Shown: positions 1-47,500, counted from the stretch's first letter. The stretch is 64,000 bases of DNA from Hormiphora californensis (GCA_020137815.1 CM035361.1:6484631-6548630); one strand, 5' to 3'. Notes: a model not told the origin generated them from the sequence alone. A program made the numbers and translations.

Positions 1-450
1 CAAGACACTTCCTAGATTACTCCTTCATAAACACATCTGTGTAATCAAGACATTTCCTAGCGTACTCCTTCACCACACCTTACAGACCAAGGTAATCAGT
101 TGGTCATTCAAGTTTTCTTTTTACTCATCCCTTGTTCATAAACCAAACTATTTTTTTAGAATGTGTGGGCGGGAACTCCCTGGTTCACTCACCAAACTAT
201 TTTTTTAGAATGTGTGGGCGGGAGCAAAGATAACGCAAGTAAAACAAAGCACAATTATCTACAGTCCACCGATACAAATCGGACCAATGGGTTAGTAATA
301 CTTTTAGGGAGAAATTAATTTCTTTTTTGGTTTTTAATTTACAAAATGGGGCGGCGACGGCCACGAGAGTGCTCGACCGGGTGAAGAGGGAGCAGGATAC
401 AAATAGAAACACTTGGTTTAAGTAGTGGTTTTTAATTTATAATCATTTCA
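1..450. other. Intron sequence with short direct duplications
   Basis: ACTCCTTCATAAACACATCT and relatives at 20-70 recur at 2250-2345 in another intron of the same gene. ACCAAACTATTTTTTTAGAA plus TGTGTGGGCGGGA is duplicated at about 143-170 and 190-222. No exon is recognised. Confidence 0.6.
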
Positions 451-451
451 G

Positions 452-35447
<34,996 letters not shown>

Positions 35448-35579
35448 ATTGGCGATGTTTGGAGGGACGTTGAACTATTGTGACAAGTGAAACAAGGTTG
35501 AACAAGTTTTAACATGACACTAAATATTTACCGAACAAAAACAGAGTTAAATATATATTTATTGTACTAAACTCCTTAA

Positions 35580-35815
35580 TTAATTTATTATATAAACACC
35601 TGTGTGTTGATAGTTCGTTGACACTTTGTGTCTAGATGCAAGATGATCTGAAGACTTGCAGCAGACACACAGGCACGCCCTTTTACTCTGCGCGCGCAAG
35701 TTTGACCGCGCTCCCACTAATGCTGACAGTCTGTTAAAACGGTGAGGCGCGTTACAAACATATGAGTTTTTGAACTCTGCTTCGCTCTGGACCACTTCTT
35801 CATGGCAGGTTCCAT
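35580..35815 (-). other. Possible 3' terminal exon / 3' UTR of the minus-strand Ig gene
   Basis: A minus-strand stretch with an AAG-type acceptor near 35815 and AATAAA-type signals (complement of TTTATT at about 35585 and 35555). This is consistent with a transcript end. An ORF of about 70 codons is present but unremarkable. Weak evidence. Confidence 0.3.
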
Positions 35816-36129
35816 AAATCCATAGAGTGCAGGGAAGTGAGCGAGAAACATGAATAGTGTAGAAATATATACCGACTATTGGGTTCGGTGGAAATCAGGC
35901 AAACTAACTGAACAGCACCTCCGCAAACAAACAACATTTCACAATTGTAAAACTATTGTGACAAGTGAAACAACATTTCACAATTGTGAAACAAAAGTTT
36001 TCCCACGGGCCACAGCTATTGAAATTTAGTAGTTCAATTATATATGCGATGTTCAATTGATTAATTCACCAAAATTTCACGTAAATATCTATACAGCAAA
36101 CAAAGCAACATTGAACACTGAATAAACTA

Positions 36130-36330
36130 ACACTGAATAAACTAACACACTTACAAACCAACAAACAGACTTACAAACCAACAAACAGACTTACAAACCA
36201 ACAAACAGACTTACAAACCAACAAACAGACTTACAAACCAACAAACAGACTTACAAACCTACAAACAAACTTAAAAACCAACAAACAGACTTACAAACCA
36301 ACAAACAGACTTACAAACCAACAGACTTAC
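36130..36330 (-). repeat. 20-bp tandem array of a splice donor
   Basis: The minus-strand unit GTAAGTCTGTTTGTTGGTTT repeats about nine times. It starts exactly at the donor of exon 36508-36331 (CTAAC|GTAAGTCTGTTGG), so each unit carries a consensus GTAAGT. Confidence 0.9.
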
Positions 36331-37858
36331 GTTAGGGCGGGAGCAGGATAACTTGAGGGTGCGCCACATTTATATTTCTGAACTTTTGTCCCACTCGTTA
36401 TCGTGTCTTTTTCCACTACATCGTGTGTCACATTACCCAAATCTGTAATTGAGTTGTTTTGGGCTTGTTTTGGTGCTTCATATTTGCCATGTTTTATTTC
36501 TCTCTCAACTTGTAAAATAGGTAAAAGGAAACAAGTATAACGGAGGGGGCAGTTGTGAGACAGTGAGGGAAGACAGCTGTACCATCTTGAATCTTTAGCT
36601 AATAGAAATATCATAAAAAGAAAGAAAGAGATGGGTATAGAATGAAAGTAGAACACATGAAGAGATGAAGATAGAGGAAGTGATAAAGAGAGGGTAAAGA
36701 GAGGAATAATACCACAAAAAGGGGGGGGCTGCAGAAAGTACAACAACACGGAGTGCTACTACTCAGTGTAATATTTGTGTACCAGCAGTAAAATTTCGTG
36801 GGAAATAACTTGGCTCACTTTTTGGATGTAAAATCATAAAATGTTCCGATAACATTGTAAATACAGTCGGGCCCCGATTTACCGGTTCCCCGATTTACCG
36901 GGAGGGTAAACTTCCCCCGATATAGGAAATTTACGGTATTTCACCCCGATATACCGGGCACCCAGATTTACCGGGAAAATCCTTTCCCCCGAGCATCCCG
37001 GTAAATCGGGGTCCGACTGTATACGTGCCCATACGGGCTCCGAAAAGTGAGCTAGATCAATCGTAGTGGTTTGTTATGATAAATACCAGGAACCGACCGA
37101 CACAAGTAAACAACCAATCAGGACTCGTTATTTAGGTCACGTGCCTGGTTATCAGCCAATCAGGGACCAGTATTTCTTGATTCAGAACTCCATTATTAAC
37201 TTACATAGCACTTCAAGTTTGGCAGGATCACTCCAGTAGGTGTCGCCAGTAAGCTTCTCGCTGGCCTGACACACGTATAGACCAGTATCGGTCACAACTG
37301 CCTGCTTTATCACCAACTTACTCCTCACTTCACCTGATAAAAACGGGGGTTAAAACAAGGAAAATCGGCAGAAATCCGTCATTTTGACATTTCCGGCAGA
37401 ATTGAAAGCTTGTGCCACTGGGGAGGGGGGAACCAAGGGGGGGGGGGGAATAAACTATATTTTGGATAGAAAAGATAGACTTGGTGTGAAGGGGAGATCT
37501 GATATATATATTATGATGAAGTCACGGTTTATAACTTCCTTCTAAGTGCATGATGAGTAAAGAAGTAAAATGGGAGAATTTGGTGGCATTAGGACAGACA
37601 TAATTATTCTGCCACCAATTCGGCAATTAACAATTTTCCTGGAACGCCTCTGTCTCTCTTCCTCCCCATCTCTCTCTCGCTGAGGAAAAGAGAGAGAACG
37701 AGAGGGAGGAGGGAAGAGAGAGAGCGGAGAGGGGAGAAAGAAAGAGAAGGGAGAGAGGAGGGAGACGAGAGGGAGAAGAGAGAGAGAGAGAGGAGAGAGA
37801 GAGAAAGAGAGAGAAGGAGAGAGAGAGAGCGAGAAGAGAGAGAGAGAGCATAGAAGAG

Positions 37859-37890
<32 letters not shown>

Positions 37891-38474
37891 GATTAGAGGA
37901 GAGCGAGAGAGAAGACGCTGAGAGCGAGATCGAAGAGGAGAGCGAGAGAGAAAGAAGAGAGAGATAGAGAGAGAGTAGAGAGAGAGAGAGAGGAGAGAGA
38001 GAGGAAGAGAGAGAAGAGAGAGAGCAGAGAGACGAGCAGAGAGAAGCAGAGCGAAGAGAAAGAGAGAAGAAAACACCAGAGGAGAAAAAGCCAGAAAGAA
38101 AGATTAAGTAGATCCAACAGCATAAAGACCATAATAACAGAGAGAAAGGGAGAAAGAGAACGCGAGAAGAAGAGAGAGGTCGAGAGAGAGAGATAGAAGA
38201 GCAGATAGAGAGAGCAGAGATACTGCTCTCTCTATCTCTCTCTCTTCTCTTTCTATCGCTCTCTCGCTCGAGCATCTCTCTGCGCTCTATCTATGCGATG
38301 CTAATCTCTCTCTCTCTCTCACCTGCTATTCGTGTTGGTATCTGGGGTGGCTCTTCGAAGCTCTCAACTTTGGTTCGCAACCACGTGTACGATATTGAAC
38401 TGTTCCCTTCTGCGTCGCATGCCAAGGTTACACTGTCACCCTGTTTCGCCTGAGTGAGAGTGGATTTTGAAGAC
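36331..38474 (-). CDS. 3' exons of a second Ig-domain gene (exons 38474-38323, 37333-37205, 36508-36331)
   Basis: Exon 38474-38323 follows GCAAAACAG and reads KQGDSVTLACDAEG then SYTWLRTKV, giving the Ig B-strand cysteine and C-strand tryptophan. Exon 37333-37205 joins in phase (G|GT) and gives VTDTGLYVCQASEKL then WSDPAKLEVL, with a perfect D-x-G-x-Y-x-C. Exon 36508-36331 is polar, with KYEAPKQAQNNSITDLG and DVVEKDTITSG, like a cytoplasmic tail; its donor is GTAAGT. The transmembrane exon and 5' exons are not identified. The gene is convergent with the large Ig/SRCR gene, so the two may form a recognition-gene cluster (inference). Confidence 0.72.
36864..37019 (+). mobile_element. Pogo/Tigger-like MITE, complete copy
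   Basis: CAGTCGGGCCCCGATTTACC to CGGGGTCCGACTG, flanked by TA (36862-36863, 37020-37021). Internal repeats of the CCCCGAT(A/T)TACCGGG motif. It lies in an intron of the minus-strand Ig gene. Confidence 0.88.
37087..37185 (-). mobile_element. hAT-like MITE, inverted and truncated copy
   Basis: CAGGAACCGACCGACACAAG opens the reverse-complement of the family; the far terminal repeat is lost. It ends about 20 bases from the Ig exon donor of the minus-strand gene (37205). Confidence 0.78.
37640..38320. repeat. Imperfect (GA)n tract of about 600 bases
   Basis: Degenerate GAGAGAGAG-rich sequence lies between the two Ig exons of the minus-strand gene. At its right edge it runs into the donor GTGAGAGAGAGAG at 38322. 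Confidence 0.9.
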
Positions 38475-38814
38475 CTGTTTTGCCTTAAGTACAATGTTTT
38501 ATCTAGAAGCTTTTAAAAGGTAGAAGGTACGGTTGATTAAAACCAGAGGGCGAGATAGGGAGGGAGGGATTAAGAGAGGGAGAGAGAGAGATAGAGAGAG
38601 AGAGGTTAAAGGGAGGAGGCCTGCATCCCCTCGGCCATTTCTCTCTCTACACTCTATAGAGGGACATTAAATACAAGTGATATACAGGGTGTCCCACTGT
38701 CTTTGCGATATAATGCATTCTTTCCTGTATCATGCAGCCCCCCCTGCATGCCAACATATTGACCATCATAACCATTACATGTCAGGAGGAACTTGTATTA
38801 TTAGTGTTGCCGAT

Positions 38815-39978
38815 TAGTTAGGGGTAATAACACCGAATATCGCCTTGACTGGGAAAAAATTTGTGTCAAGCTGATTTCTTCACTAACGTGTCCCAATGGG
38901 TCCCCTCTAGCCCTCCTGAGTTTTTTCAAACTCGGGATGGAGTGCAACATGTTCATTTCCGGGTTTACTTTTTACCTGCATTTCTAGCCTGAGGCCAAAA
39001 ACGTAACTACCCTTAGGAAAGGAGTAGAGAAAAAATCGAGGACACTAGAGTGATCAGCGTCCTCGCATTAGTGGGGGTAGGTGCCGGAATGAAGTCTCTA
39101 TCTCATCTGGTTAATTAGATAATTGGATAATTAGGTTTGCGCATAACCGTTTTTTGGTTATATGGCTATAGCCACTTAGGAAGGGTTTAGAGACTTTTCA
39201 TTGGTGCCATTTTGTAGGCAATAGCCAAGTTGTGGGGGGTCGACGTCGGACTTTTAAGCTCTATCTTCAACCGTTTAGCCGTTATTTGGCTTTTAAGATG
39301 CTCAAAATCGGGCTTTTTACCGTATTTTGCTCATTTTGAGCATCTTAAAAGCCAAATAACGGCTAAACGGTTGAAGATAGGGCTTAAAAGTCCGACGTCG
39401 ACCCCCACAACTTGGCTATTGCCTACAAAATGGCACCAATGAAAAGGCTCTAAACCATTTCTAAGTGGCTATAGCCATATAACCAAAAAACGGTTATGCA
39501 CAAACCTAATTATCCAATTATCTAATTAACCAGATGAAATAGAGACTTAATTTCAGCACCTACCCCCACTAATTCGAGGACGCTGATCATTTTAGTGCCC
39601 TCGGTTTTGTCTCTACTCCTTTCCTAAGTGGCTATAGCCATATAGCCAACAAACGGTTGTGCGCAAACCTAATTATCCAATTATCTAATTAACCAGATGG
39701 GATAGAGACTTAATTCCGGCACCTACCCCCACTAATGCGAGGACGCTGATCACTCTAGTGTCCTCGATTTTTTCTCTACTCCTTTCCTAAGGGTAGTTAC
39801 GTTTTTGGCCTCAGGCTAGAAATGCAGGTAAAAAGTAAACCCGGAAATGAACATGTTGCACTCCATCCCGAGTTTGAAAAAACTCAGGAGGGCTAGAGGG
39901 GACCCATTGGGACACGTTAGTGAAGAAATCAGCTTGACACAAATTTTTTCCCAGTCACCCGACTACTGCCCCTAACTA
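38815..39978. mobile_element. Foldback element of about 1.16 kb with TA flanks (mariner-like)
   Basis: The ends GTTAGGGG and CCCCTAAC sit between TA dinucleotides. Arms of several hundred bases (containing TGACTGGGAAAAAATTTGTG and GATCAGCGTCCTCGCATTAG) are inverted copies around a centre near 39345. The right arm has a partial internal duplication (about 39450-39620 and 39620-39790). No ORF of note. Confidence 0.82.
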
Positions 39979-40423
39979 GATGTAAAAAGAAGGAAATATA
40001 TCGCAAGGTTGAAAGAGAAGGAGATGGAAATGGTGTTTGTGTTGTTAAGAGAATTATTATAGAGATAGTGAGTGAGAAAGAAAGGAAGAGAGTTACATGA
40101 AATAGAGAAAGTAGCAACAAGAAAAAATCCCAGATGGAACTCTCTATGTTATTGGTAACCCTATACGACACACACACTAAAGTGTTGTAAATACACGAAA
40201 TGTGTAATTGTATAGCTCCAAACCATACGCCCCCAACTAAATTGTGTGATACAATTAGAGAAGAGATAGTGGGATTCTGGGATCTGTTTCCATTACTAAC
40301 TCACTAATCATGGTAAAACGGGTTTTACATGAATAGGAGGGTTTGAGGGGTGGCCTGTCATGAACTGTTAAACCTCGATTTGATACCGAAATCTTCGGTG
40401 GAAGGGTTTTTGGCAGGTGCACA
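39979..40423. other. Non-coding stretch, nothing recognised
   Basis: AT-rich sequence between two inverted-repeat elements. It could be intronic to the minus-strand Ig gene if that gene extends upstream. Confidence 0.5.
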
Positions 40424-41758
40424 GTTGCTCGACAGTCTATTTCTGGCTGCTATTTCTGGCTGCTATTTCTGGCTGCTATTTCTGGCTGCTATTTCTGGCT
40501 GCTAAAATCTATTTCTGGCTGCTAGACCTATTTCTGGCTGCAAGCACCCAGAAATAGGTCTAGCAGCCAGAAATAGATTTTAGCAGCCAGAAATAGCAAG
40601 CACCCAGAAATAGGTCTAGCAGCCAGAAATAGATTTTAGCAGCCAGAAATAGGGTCTAGCAGCCAGAAATAGGGTTTCTCTCACGTGATCTCTCTATCTC
40701 TGTATGGGATACGAGAGACGAATCGGTGAAGTGATTCGGTATCTGCAACTAATTGGGTATGGGATACGGGAAACGAATCGGTGAAATGATTCGGTATCTG
40801 CAACTAATTTGGTATGGGATACGGGAAACGAATCGGTGAAATGATTCGGTATCTGCAACTAATTGGGTATGGGATACGAGAGGAACCTCTTTTGTTTTAC
40901 CGGTCCTCTAGGTCCAAACTTGAAATTCAAGACATCGAATATGTGTTATCACACCCATTGCGTCAAATCACCGATAAACTGATCTCATATCACGCTGTGT
41001 AACATTTCGGGATAGGATAACCGATAAACAGATCTCTTATCGTGTAACTTTTCATGCCTCGTGTCACAAACAAGGTGGATGGGATCCATTATGACAATCC
41101 ATTATAAAAGGCCAAATTTTTGACGTCAAGGCATCGCAATCAATTATGTCTCTGTTACGAAGCCGCCACCGGACAGCTCCTATACCTTCTCTCCCACGAA
41201 ACGACAAAACCACGAACACTCCTTGGTCGGGGACAACATCGAGGAGGAGGCTCGACACTTGCTCCCTCTGTAATCTGTATGGAGGGAAGACACCAGCTTC
41301 AGGCCTGCCCTCTGAACAGGCCCACATCTCCGCTCCGGATCCTGCGGCGTTTCAACCTGTGTGCCTGCTGGGAGGTATCGAGGAACGTAAACCTGGACCC
41401 GAATACGCACATCGAGAGGACCATAGTGGACCAGTTCCAATGCAACCACCATCTTCCTCGCCAACACGTCCAGCAGCAGCGCCCGACTGAGGACTACACC
41501 ATACTCGATCTGCAACTAATTTGGCAGGTTCCGTATCCCATACCCAATTAGTTGCAGATACCGAATCATTTCACCGATTCACCCATACAGAGATAAAAAG
41601 ATCACGTGAGAGAAACCCTATTTCTGGCTGCTAGACCTATTTCTGGGTGCTTGCAGCCAGAAATAGATTTTAGCAGCCAGAAATAGATTTTAGCAGCCAG
41701 AAATAGCAGCCAGAAATAGCAGCCAGAAATAGCAGCCAGAAATAGACTGTCGAGCCCA
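40424..41758. mobile_element. Nested inverted-repeat element built from GCAGCCAGAAATAG subrepeats
   Basis: The outer ends CTCGACAGTCTATTTCTGGC and its complement enclose arrays of GCAGCCAGAAATAG in opposite orientation (40430-40680 and 41620-41748). An inner layer with tandem units of about 62 bases (GGGATACGGGAAACGAATCG) at 40705-40880 has its inverse at 41515-41600. The core (about 41060-41500) is GC-richer and open in two frames without a recognised product. Confidence 0.75.
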
Positions 41759-42340
41759 AATGTTTACCTTTTGCATTGGGGGCTATCTAGTATATGATTT
41801 GATATAATGGTCGACTTTGTAGGGGGGGGGGGAAAACCCGTCTGGCGTCTAGACGCCACCCCTGGACAAACAGCGGAGAGTGGAGTCAGATCTGTCAGAG
41901 CATTGGCCTGACCCTATTCATAAGAGCGCACGAGAACCGTGGTAAGAGAATTGGCCTGACAGAGTCAGACAGACAAACAAACATTAGCATTGTACAAACA
42001 TGAAAATACTGGCCTATCCGCAGATTAGTGTGTCACGTGCCTCGACCCACCGACACATTGATAAGATAAGGTTTTCAGTTCTTTACCAGTGCAAGAAACC
42101 CGTTTGAATTTCAGGCCACCTTTTTGTTGCAACAAAATCTTAAACTCAGAGATCTCCAATTACAACAAAATATATTTATATCCTATAACAATAAAAACTT
42201 CGAGTGAAACAAGCGCCAGAATATCCCCAGTCACTTTTCTCCCCCTCTCTCAGTCTCACCTCTCTCTTTCCCTCACACCCCTCCCTCCCTACCCAAATCA
42301 GTCTGCAAATTAACTGTCCCTTTTCTAAGAATTCCCCATC

Positions 42341-44546
42341 TCATTCGATCAACTTCTTGGCCTTGAAGATCGTTTGAGGTAGAACCCTGCCATAGAGCTA
42401 GACACGTAAAACTGCCATAGAGAATACACTGAACCAGAGGACTCGCTGTTGGTAGATTCTGAAATGGTAAATGGGGTGTTAGAAGTTGTAAAATTGTTGG
42501 GGGATTGTGAGTCTGCTTGTGAGTGCTGCGTCTGGTGGATAACTTGCCCGAAGTTGTTGAAGTGGGATGCGGAGAGGAGTGGAATGGGAGCAGTGGAGTT
42601 TTCAATCCTGGGCACACACAGACGTGGCAGGTTGTGCGCGTCATCGAGTTAGCGCGGGAATTTGTAAGTGGGTGACACCGCGCGCTACGCAAAGTATGAG
42701 ATTGGTCCCTAACGTGGCAAATCTGATGTCTCACAACGATAAACTCTTGTTACCAGAACAACCAAGATTGAATATTTTATAGGGGGTTTATGAGATGTTC
42801 CAGGAGTGGTGGATTGGTTACCAGGACTTAACATTTTGTCCACAATTACGGACAACTGTAATTCTATGTGGACTCTATAATGTGGAGTCCACATTGTGGA
42901 TCGTAATAGCATTTTCAAATTCATACCATTAGTATCCCTCTCAGCTTCTCTCGAGTTCCATGTACTGGAAATCGTTACAATGGCTTCAGATAGATCTTCT
43001 AGTTTCTTCAATTCTAGTTCCATGGGCTTCAACTTTTCAGCCTGGTAATGGGTTAGTGATTTTATTGGCTGATTTTGCCACATTCGTTCTCCTTTCACCA
43101 TCTCTTTCTTTTTTTTGAATGCTAGGATGATGAGTTTGCCAAAACGGAAGCCAGGGGATTGACAACGAGACACATATTGTTTCATTACCTTTGAGATTTC
43201 ATTGTAAGCCTTCGCTTCAACTCCCCTCTGATAGATAAATTCACATCGAGATCCGGGGCAGGGGGACTCCTCCCTGTCACCTAAAGTATTAGTGTGTGTC
43301 AGGAAATTATAAAATATCTCCTCCAGAATTGGCTAAAAATACTTTTTAGGGTATAATCCCCCCCCACTATCTAAAACTGTCTAAACCTGAAGACGTGTGA
43401 AACAAAGTGTTCTCGAAACTCATGTCAATTATCTAAACTTGTCTTACTCGGATTTCCGTTGACCTTTAAAACATACACTGAACATATCATAATCGTCCAG
43501 CGTGAAGGAAAACTTTCCACTTTCAGCCTGGATGAGAACAGCTTAGATTGGAAGATTAAAGGATATTTTAATTCAGATTTCACAACTCCCTTCATTTCCC
43601 CATGTCTCCTATTCCCCCTTCTCGATGTGTCTTTCTTGCTCGACCCTCTCTCTCACCAGAGGGATAAACATTACAAGGTACTGTATTATACGCTCATATG
43701 TACCACACTCATACCACATACCACATACCGGGGAGAGGAGCGGGTTGCCATGGTGACAAATAGTGACAAATAGTGACAAATAGTGACAAATAGTGACAAA
43801 TAGTGACAAATAGTGGTAATTGGTGACAAATGTGAATTGGTGACAATGATGACAATAGTGACAAATGTGACAAATAGCGACAAATAGTGACAAATAGTGA
43901 CAATAGTGACAAATAGTGGCAATTGGTAAAAAGTAGTGACAAATAGTGACAAATAGTGGCAATTGGTGACAAATAGTGACGCGGTAACATACCTTCTCCT
44001 TGGCAAACAGTTTCCCGTCTTTACTATCAGTCACGGTAATATCAACATCATGAGATCCCTGTAGACCTTCAATCTTGAACTCCCCAACCACTAGAACACC
44101 TTTATGTACCTCCTCCTTGATGCATCTTGTACCTGAGAAGGGCGGGGGAGAAACATTCTTCGTCAGGGAATCAAGATATTTGCTTAATTTTGTTATGTTT
44201 ATAAGAATTATGAGAGTCACAAAAGTAAATATTAAGAGGAGCGGGGTTGCCATTGCGGGTTCTCAAGTTCATATTAAGTTAACATCAAGTATTAACAATC
44301 CCTCACTTCTTACCTTCAGGGTTCTAAAGTTAACATCAAGTATTAACAATCCCTCACGTCTTACCTTCAGGGTTCCAAAGTTAACATCAAGTATTAACAA
44401 TCCCTCACGTCTTACCTTCAGGGTTCTAATGTTCATATCAAGTTAACATTAATAATCCCTTACTTCTTACCTTCAGGGTTAAGTTTGAAGGAAAGTGCGG
44501 AGATGAGTGCAGGGAGAACAACCAGGCCGAGTATTGCTGGCCTCAT
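42341..44546 (-). CDS. TMED10: TMED10-like p24 (delta) family cargo receptor, six coding exons
   Basis: Exons: 44546-44471, 44132-43993, 43527-43448, 43273-43189, 43041-42927, 42458-42341; all GT-AG and phase-compatible. Exon 1 encodes signal peptide MRPAILGLVVLPALISA and the start of the GOLD domain (SFKLNPEG). Next come TRCIKEEVHKGVLVVGEF and KFSFTLDDYDMFSVCF, with the conserved GOLD cysteine pair. Then RGVEAKAYNEISK and the coiled coil EKLKPMELELKKLEDLSEAI. The last exon should carry the membrane segment and a KAKKLIE COPI-type tail. That tail is present (YLKR..FKAKKLIE), but exon 6 needs two or three one-base corrections to be read, probably sequence errors. p24 proteins cycle between ER and Golgi and select COPII/COPI cargo such as GPI-anchored proteins. 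The acceptor for exon 4 is taken as GTGACAG because the upstream TTTAG would give a stop. Confidence 0.9.
43741..43985. repeat. TAGTGACAAA decamer array in TMED intron 2
   Basis: About two dozen copies of TAGTGACAAA and variants (TGGTGACAAA, TAGTGGCAAT) lie between exon 2 and exon 3. They stop a few bases short of the exon 2 donor. Confidence 0.9.
44290..44480 (-). repeat. Tandem copies of the TMED exon 1 end plus donor (4 copies)
   Basis: On the minus strand AACCCTGAAG|GTAAGA recurs four times (donor copies near 44469, 44413, 44362 and 44311; spacing 56, 51 and 51 bases), separated by TTAATACTTGATGTTAAC. The first is the functional exon 1 end joined to the coding frame; the others lie in the intron. 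Confidence 0.9.
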
Positions 44547-47500
44547 TCTACACAGTTGGGGAAGAGTTAGAAATCTTACTATATACAGTGCAGGGAGAAC
44601 AACCAGGCCGAGTATTGCTGGCCTCATTCTACACAGTTGGGGAAGAGTTAGAAATCTTACTATATACAGTGCAGGGAGAACAACCAGGCCGAGTATTGCT
44701 GGCCTCATTCTACACAGTTGGGGAAGAGTTAGAAATCTTACTATATACAGTGCAGGGAGAACAACCAGGCCGAGTATTGCTGGCCTCATTCTACACAGTT
44801 GGGGAAGAGTTAGAAATCTTACTATATACAGTGCAGGGAGAACAACCAGGCCGAGTATTGCTGGCCTCATTCTACACAGTTGGGGAAGAGTTAGAAATTA
44901 TACTATATACAGTGCAGGGAGAACAACCAGGCCGAGTATTGCTGGCCTCATTCTACACAGTTGGGGAAGAGTTAGAAATCTTACTATATACAGTGCAGGG
45001 AGAACAACCAGGCCGAGTATTGCTGGCCTCATTCTACACAGTTGGGGAAGAGTTAGAAATCTTACTATATACAGTGCAGGGAGAACAACCAGGCCGAGTA
45101 TTGCTGGCCTCATTCTACACAGTTGGGGAAGAGTTAGAAATCTTACTATATACAGTGCAGGGAGAACAACCAGGCCGAGTATTGCTGGCCTCATTCTACA
45201 CAGTTGGGGAAGAGTTAGAAATCTTACTATATACAGTGCAGGGAGAACAACCAGGCCTAGTATTGCTGGCCTCATTCTACACAGTTGGGGAAGAGTTAGA
45301 AATCTTACTATATACAGTGCAGGGAGAACAACCAGGCCGAGTATTGCTGGCCTCATTCTACACAGTTGGGGAAGAGTTAGAAATCTTACTATATACAGTG
45401 CAGGGAGAACAACCAGGCCGAGTATTGCTGGCCTCATTCTACACAGTTGGGGAAGAGTTAGAAATCTTACTATATACAGTGCAGGGAGAACAAGCAGGCC
45501 GAGTATTGCTGGCCTCATTCTACACAGTTGGGGAAGAGTTAGAAATCTTACTATATACAGTGCAGGGAGAACAACCAGGCCGAGTATTGCTGGCCTCATT
45601 CTACACAGTTGGGGAAGAGTTAGAAATCTTACTATATACAGTGCAGGGAGAACAACCAGGCCGAGTATTGCTGGCCTCATTCTACACAGTTGGGGAAGAG
45701 TTAGAAATCTTACTATATACAGTGCAGGGAGAACAACCAGGCCGAGTATTGCTGGCCTCATTCTACACAGTTGGGGAAGAGTTAGAAATCTTACTATATA
45801 CAGTGCAGGGAGAACAACCAGGCCGAGTATTGCTGGCCTCATTCTACACAGTTGGGGAAGAGTTAGAAATCTTACTATATACAGTGCAGGGAGAACAACC
45901 AGGCCGAGTATTGCTGGCCTCATTCTACACAGTTGGGGAAGAGTTAGAAATCTTACTATATACAGTGCAGGGAGAACAACCAGGCCGAGTATTGCTGGCC
46001 TCATTCTACACAGTTGGGGAAGAGTTAGAAATCTTACTATATACAGTGCAGGGAGAACAACCAGGCCGAGTATTGCTGGCCTCATTCTACACAGTTGGGG
46101 AAGAGTTAGAAATCTTACTATATACAGTGCAGGGAGAACAACCAGGCCGAGTATTGCTGGCCTCATTCTACACAGTTGGGGAAGAGTTAGAAATCTTACT
46201 ATATACAGTGCAGGGAGAACAACCAGGCCGAGTATTGCTGGCCTCATTCTACACAGTTGGGGAAGAGTTAGAAATCTTACTATATACAGTGCAGGGAGAA
46301 CAACCAGGCCGAGTATTGCTGGCCTCATTCTACACAGTTGGGGAAGAGTTAGAAATCTTACTATATACAGTGCAGGGAGAACAACCAGGCCGAGTATTGC
46401 TGGCCTCATTCTACACAGTTGGGGAAGAGTTAGAAATCTTACTATATACAGTGCAGGGAGAACAACCAGGCCGAGTATTGCTGGCCTCATTCTACACAGT
46501 TGGGGAAGAGTTAGAAATCTTACTATATACAAGTGCAGGGAGAACAACCAGGCCGAGTATTGCTGGCCTCATTCTACACAGTTGGGGAAGAGTTAGAAAT
46601 CTTACTATATACAGTGCAGGGAGAACAACCAGGCCGAGTATTGCTGGCCTCATTCTACACAGTTGGGGAAGAGTTAGAAATCTTACTATATACAGTGCAG
46701 GGAGAACAACCAGGCCGAGTATTGCTGGCCTCATTCTACACAGTTGGGGAAGAGTTAGAAATCTTACTATATACAGTGCAGGGAGAACAACCAGGCCGAG
46801 TATTGCTGGCCTCATTCTACACAGTTGGGGAAGAGTTAGAAATCTTACTATATACAGTGCAGGGAGAACAACCAGGCCGAGTATTGCTGGCCTCATTCTA
46901 CACAGTTGGGGAAGAGTTAGAAATCTTACTATATACAGTGCAGGGAGAACAACCAGGCCGAGTATTGCTGGCCTCATTCTACACAGTTGGGGAAGAGTTA
47001 GAAATCTTACTATATACAGTGCAGGGAGAACAACCAGGCCGAGTATTGCTGGCCTCATTCTACACAGTTGGGGAAGAGTTAGAAATCTTACTATATACAG
47101 TGCAGGGAGAACAACCAGGCCGAGTATTGCTGGCCTCATTCTACACAGTTGGGGAAGAGTTAGAAATCTTACTATATACAGTGCAGGGAGAACAACCAGG
47201 CCGAGTATTGCTGGCCTCATTCTACACAGTTGGGGAAGAGTTAGAAATCTTACTATATACAGTGCAGGGAGAACAACCAGGCCGAGTATTGCTGGCCTCA
47301 TTCTACACAGTTGGGGAAGAGTTAGAAATCTTACTATATACAGTGCAGGGAGAACAACCAGGCCGAGTATTGCTGGCCTCATTCTACACAGTTGGGGAAG
47401 AGTTAGAAATCTTACTATATACAGTGCAGGGAGAACAACCAGGCCGAGTATTGCTGGCCTCATTCTACACAGTTGGGGAAGAGTTAGAAATCTTACTATA

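Noticed and set aside
41390-41430. 2A-like peptide (GGIEERKPGP resembling D-x-E-x-NPGP)
   Set aside because: Spacing is off by one residue and the essential asparagine is replaced by lysine; the frame has no recognised ORF context.
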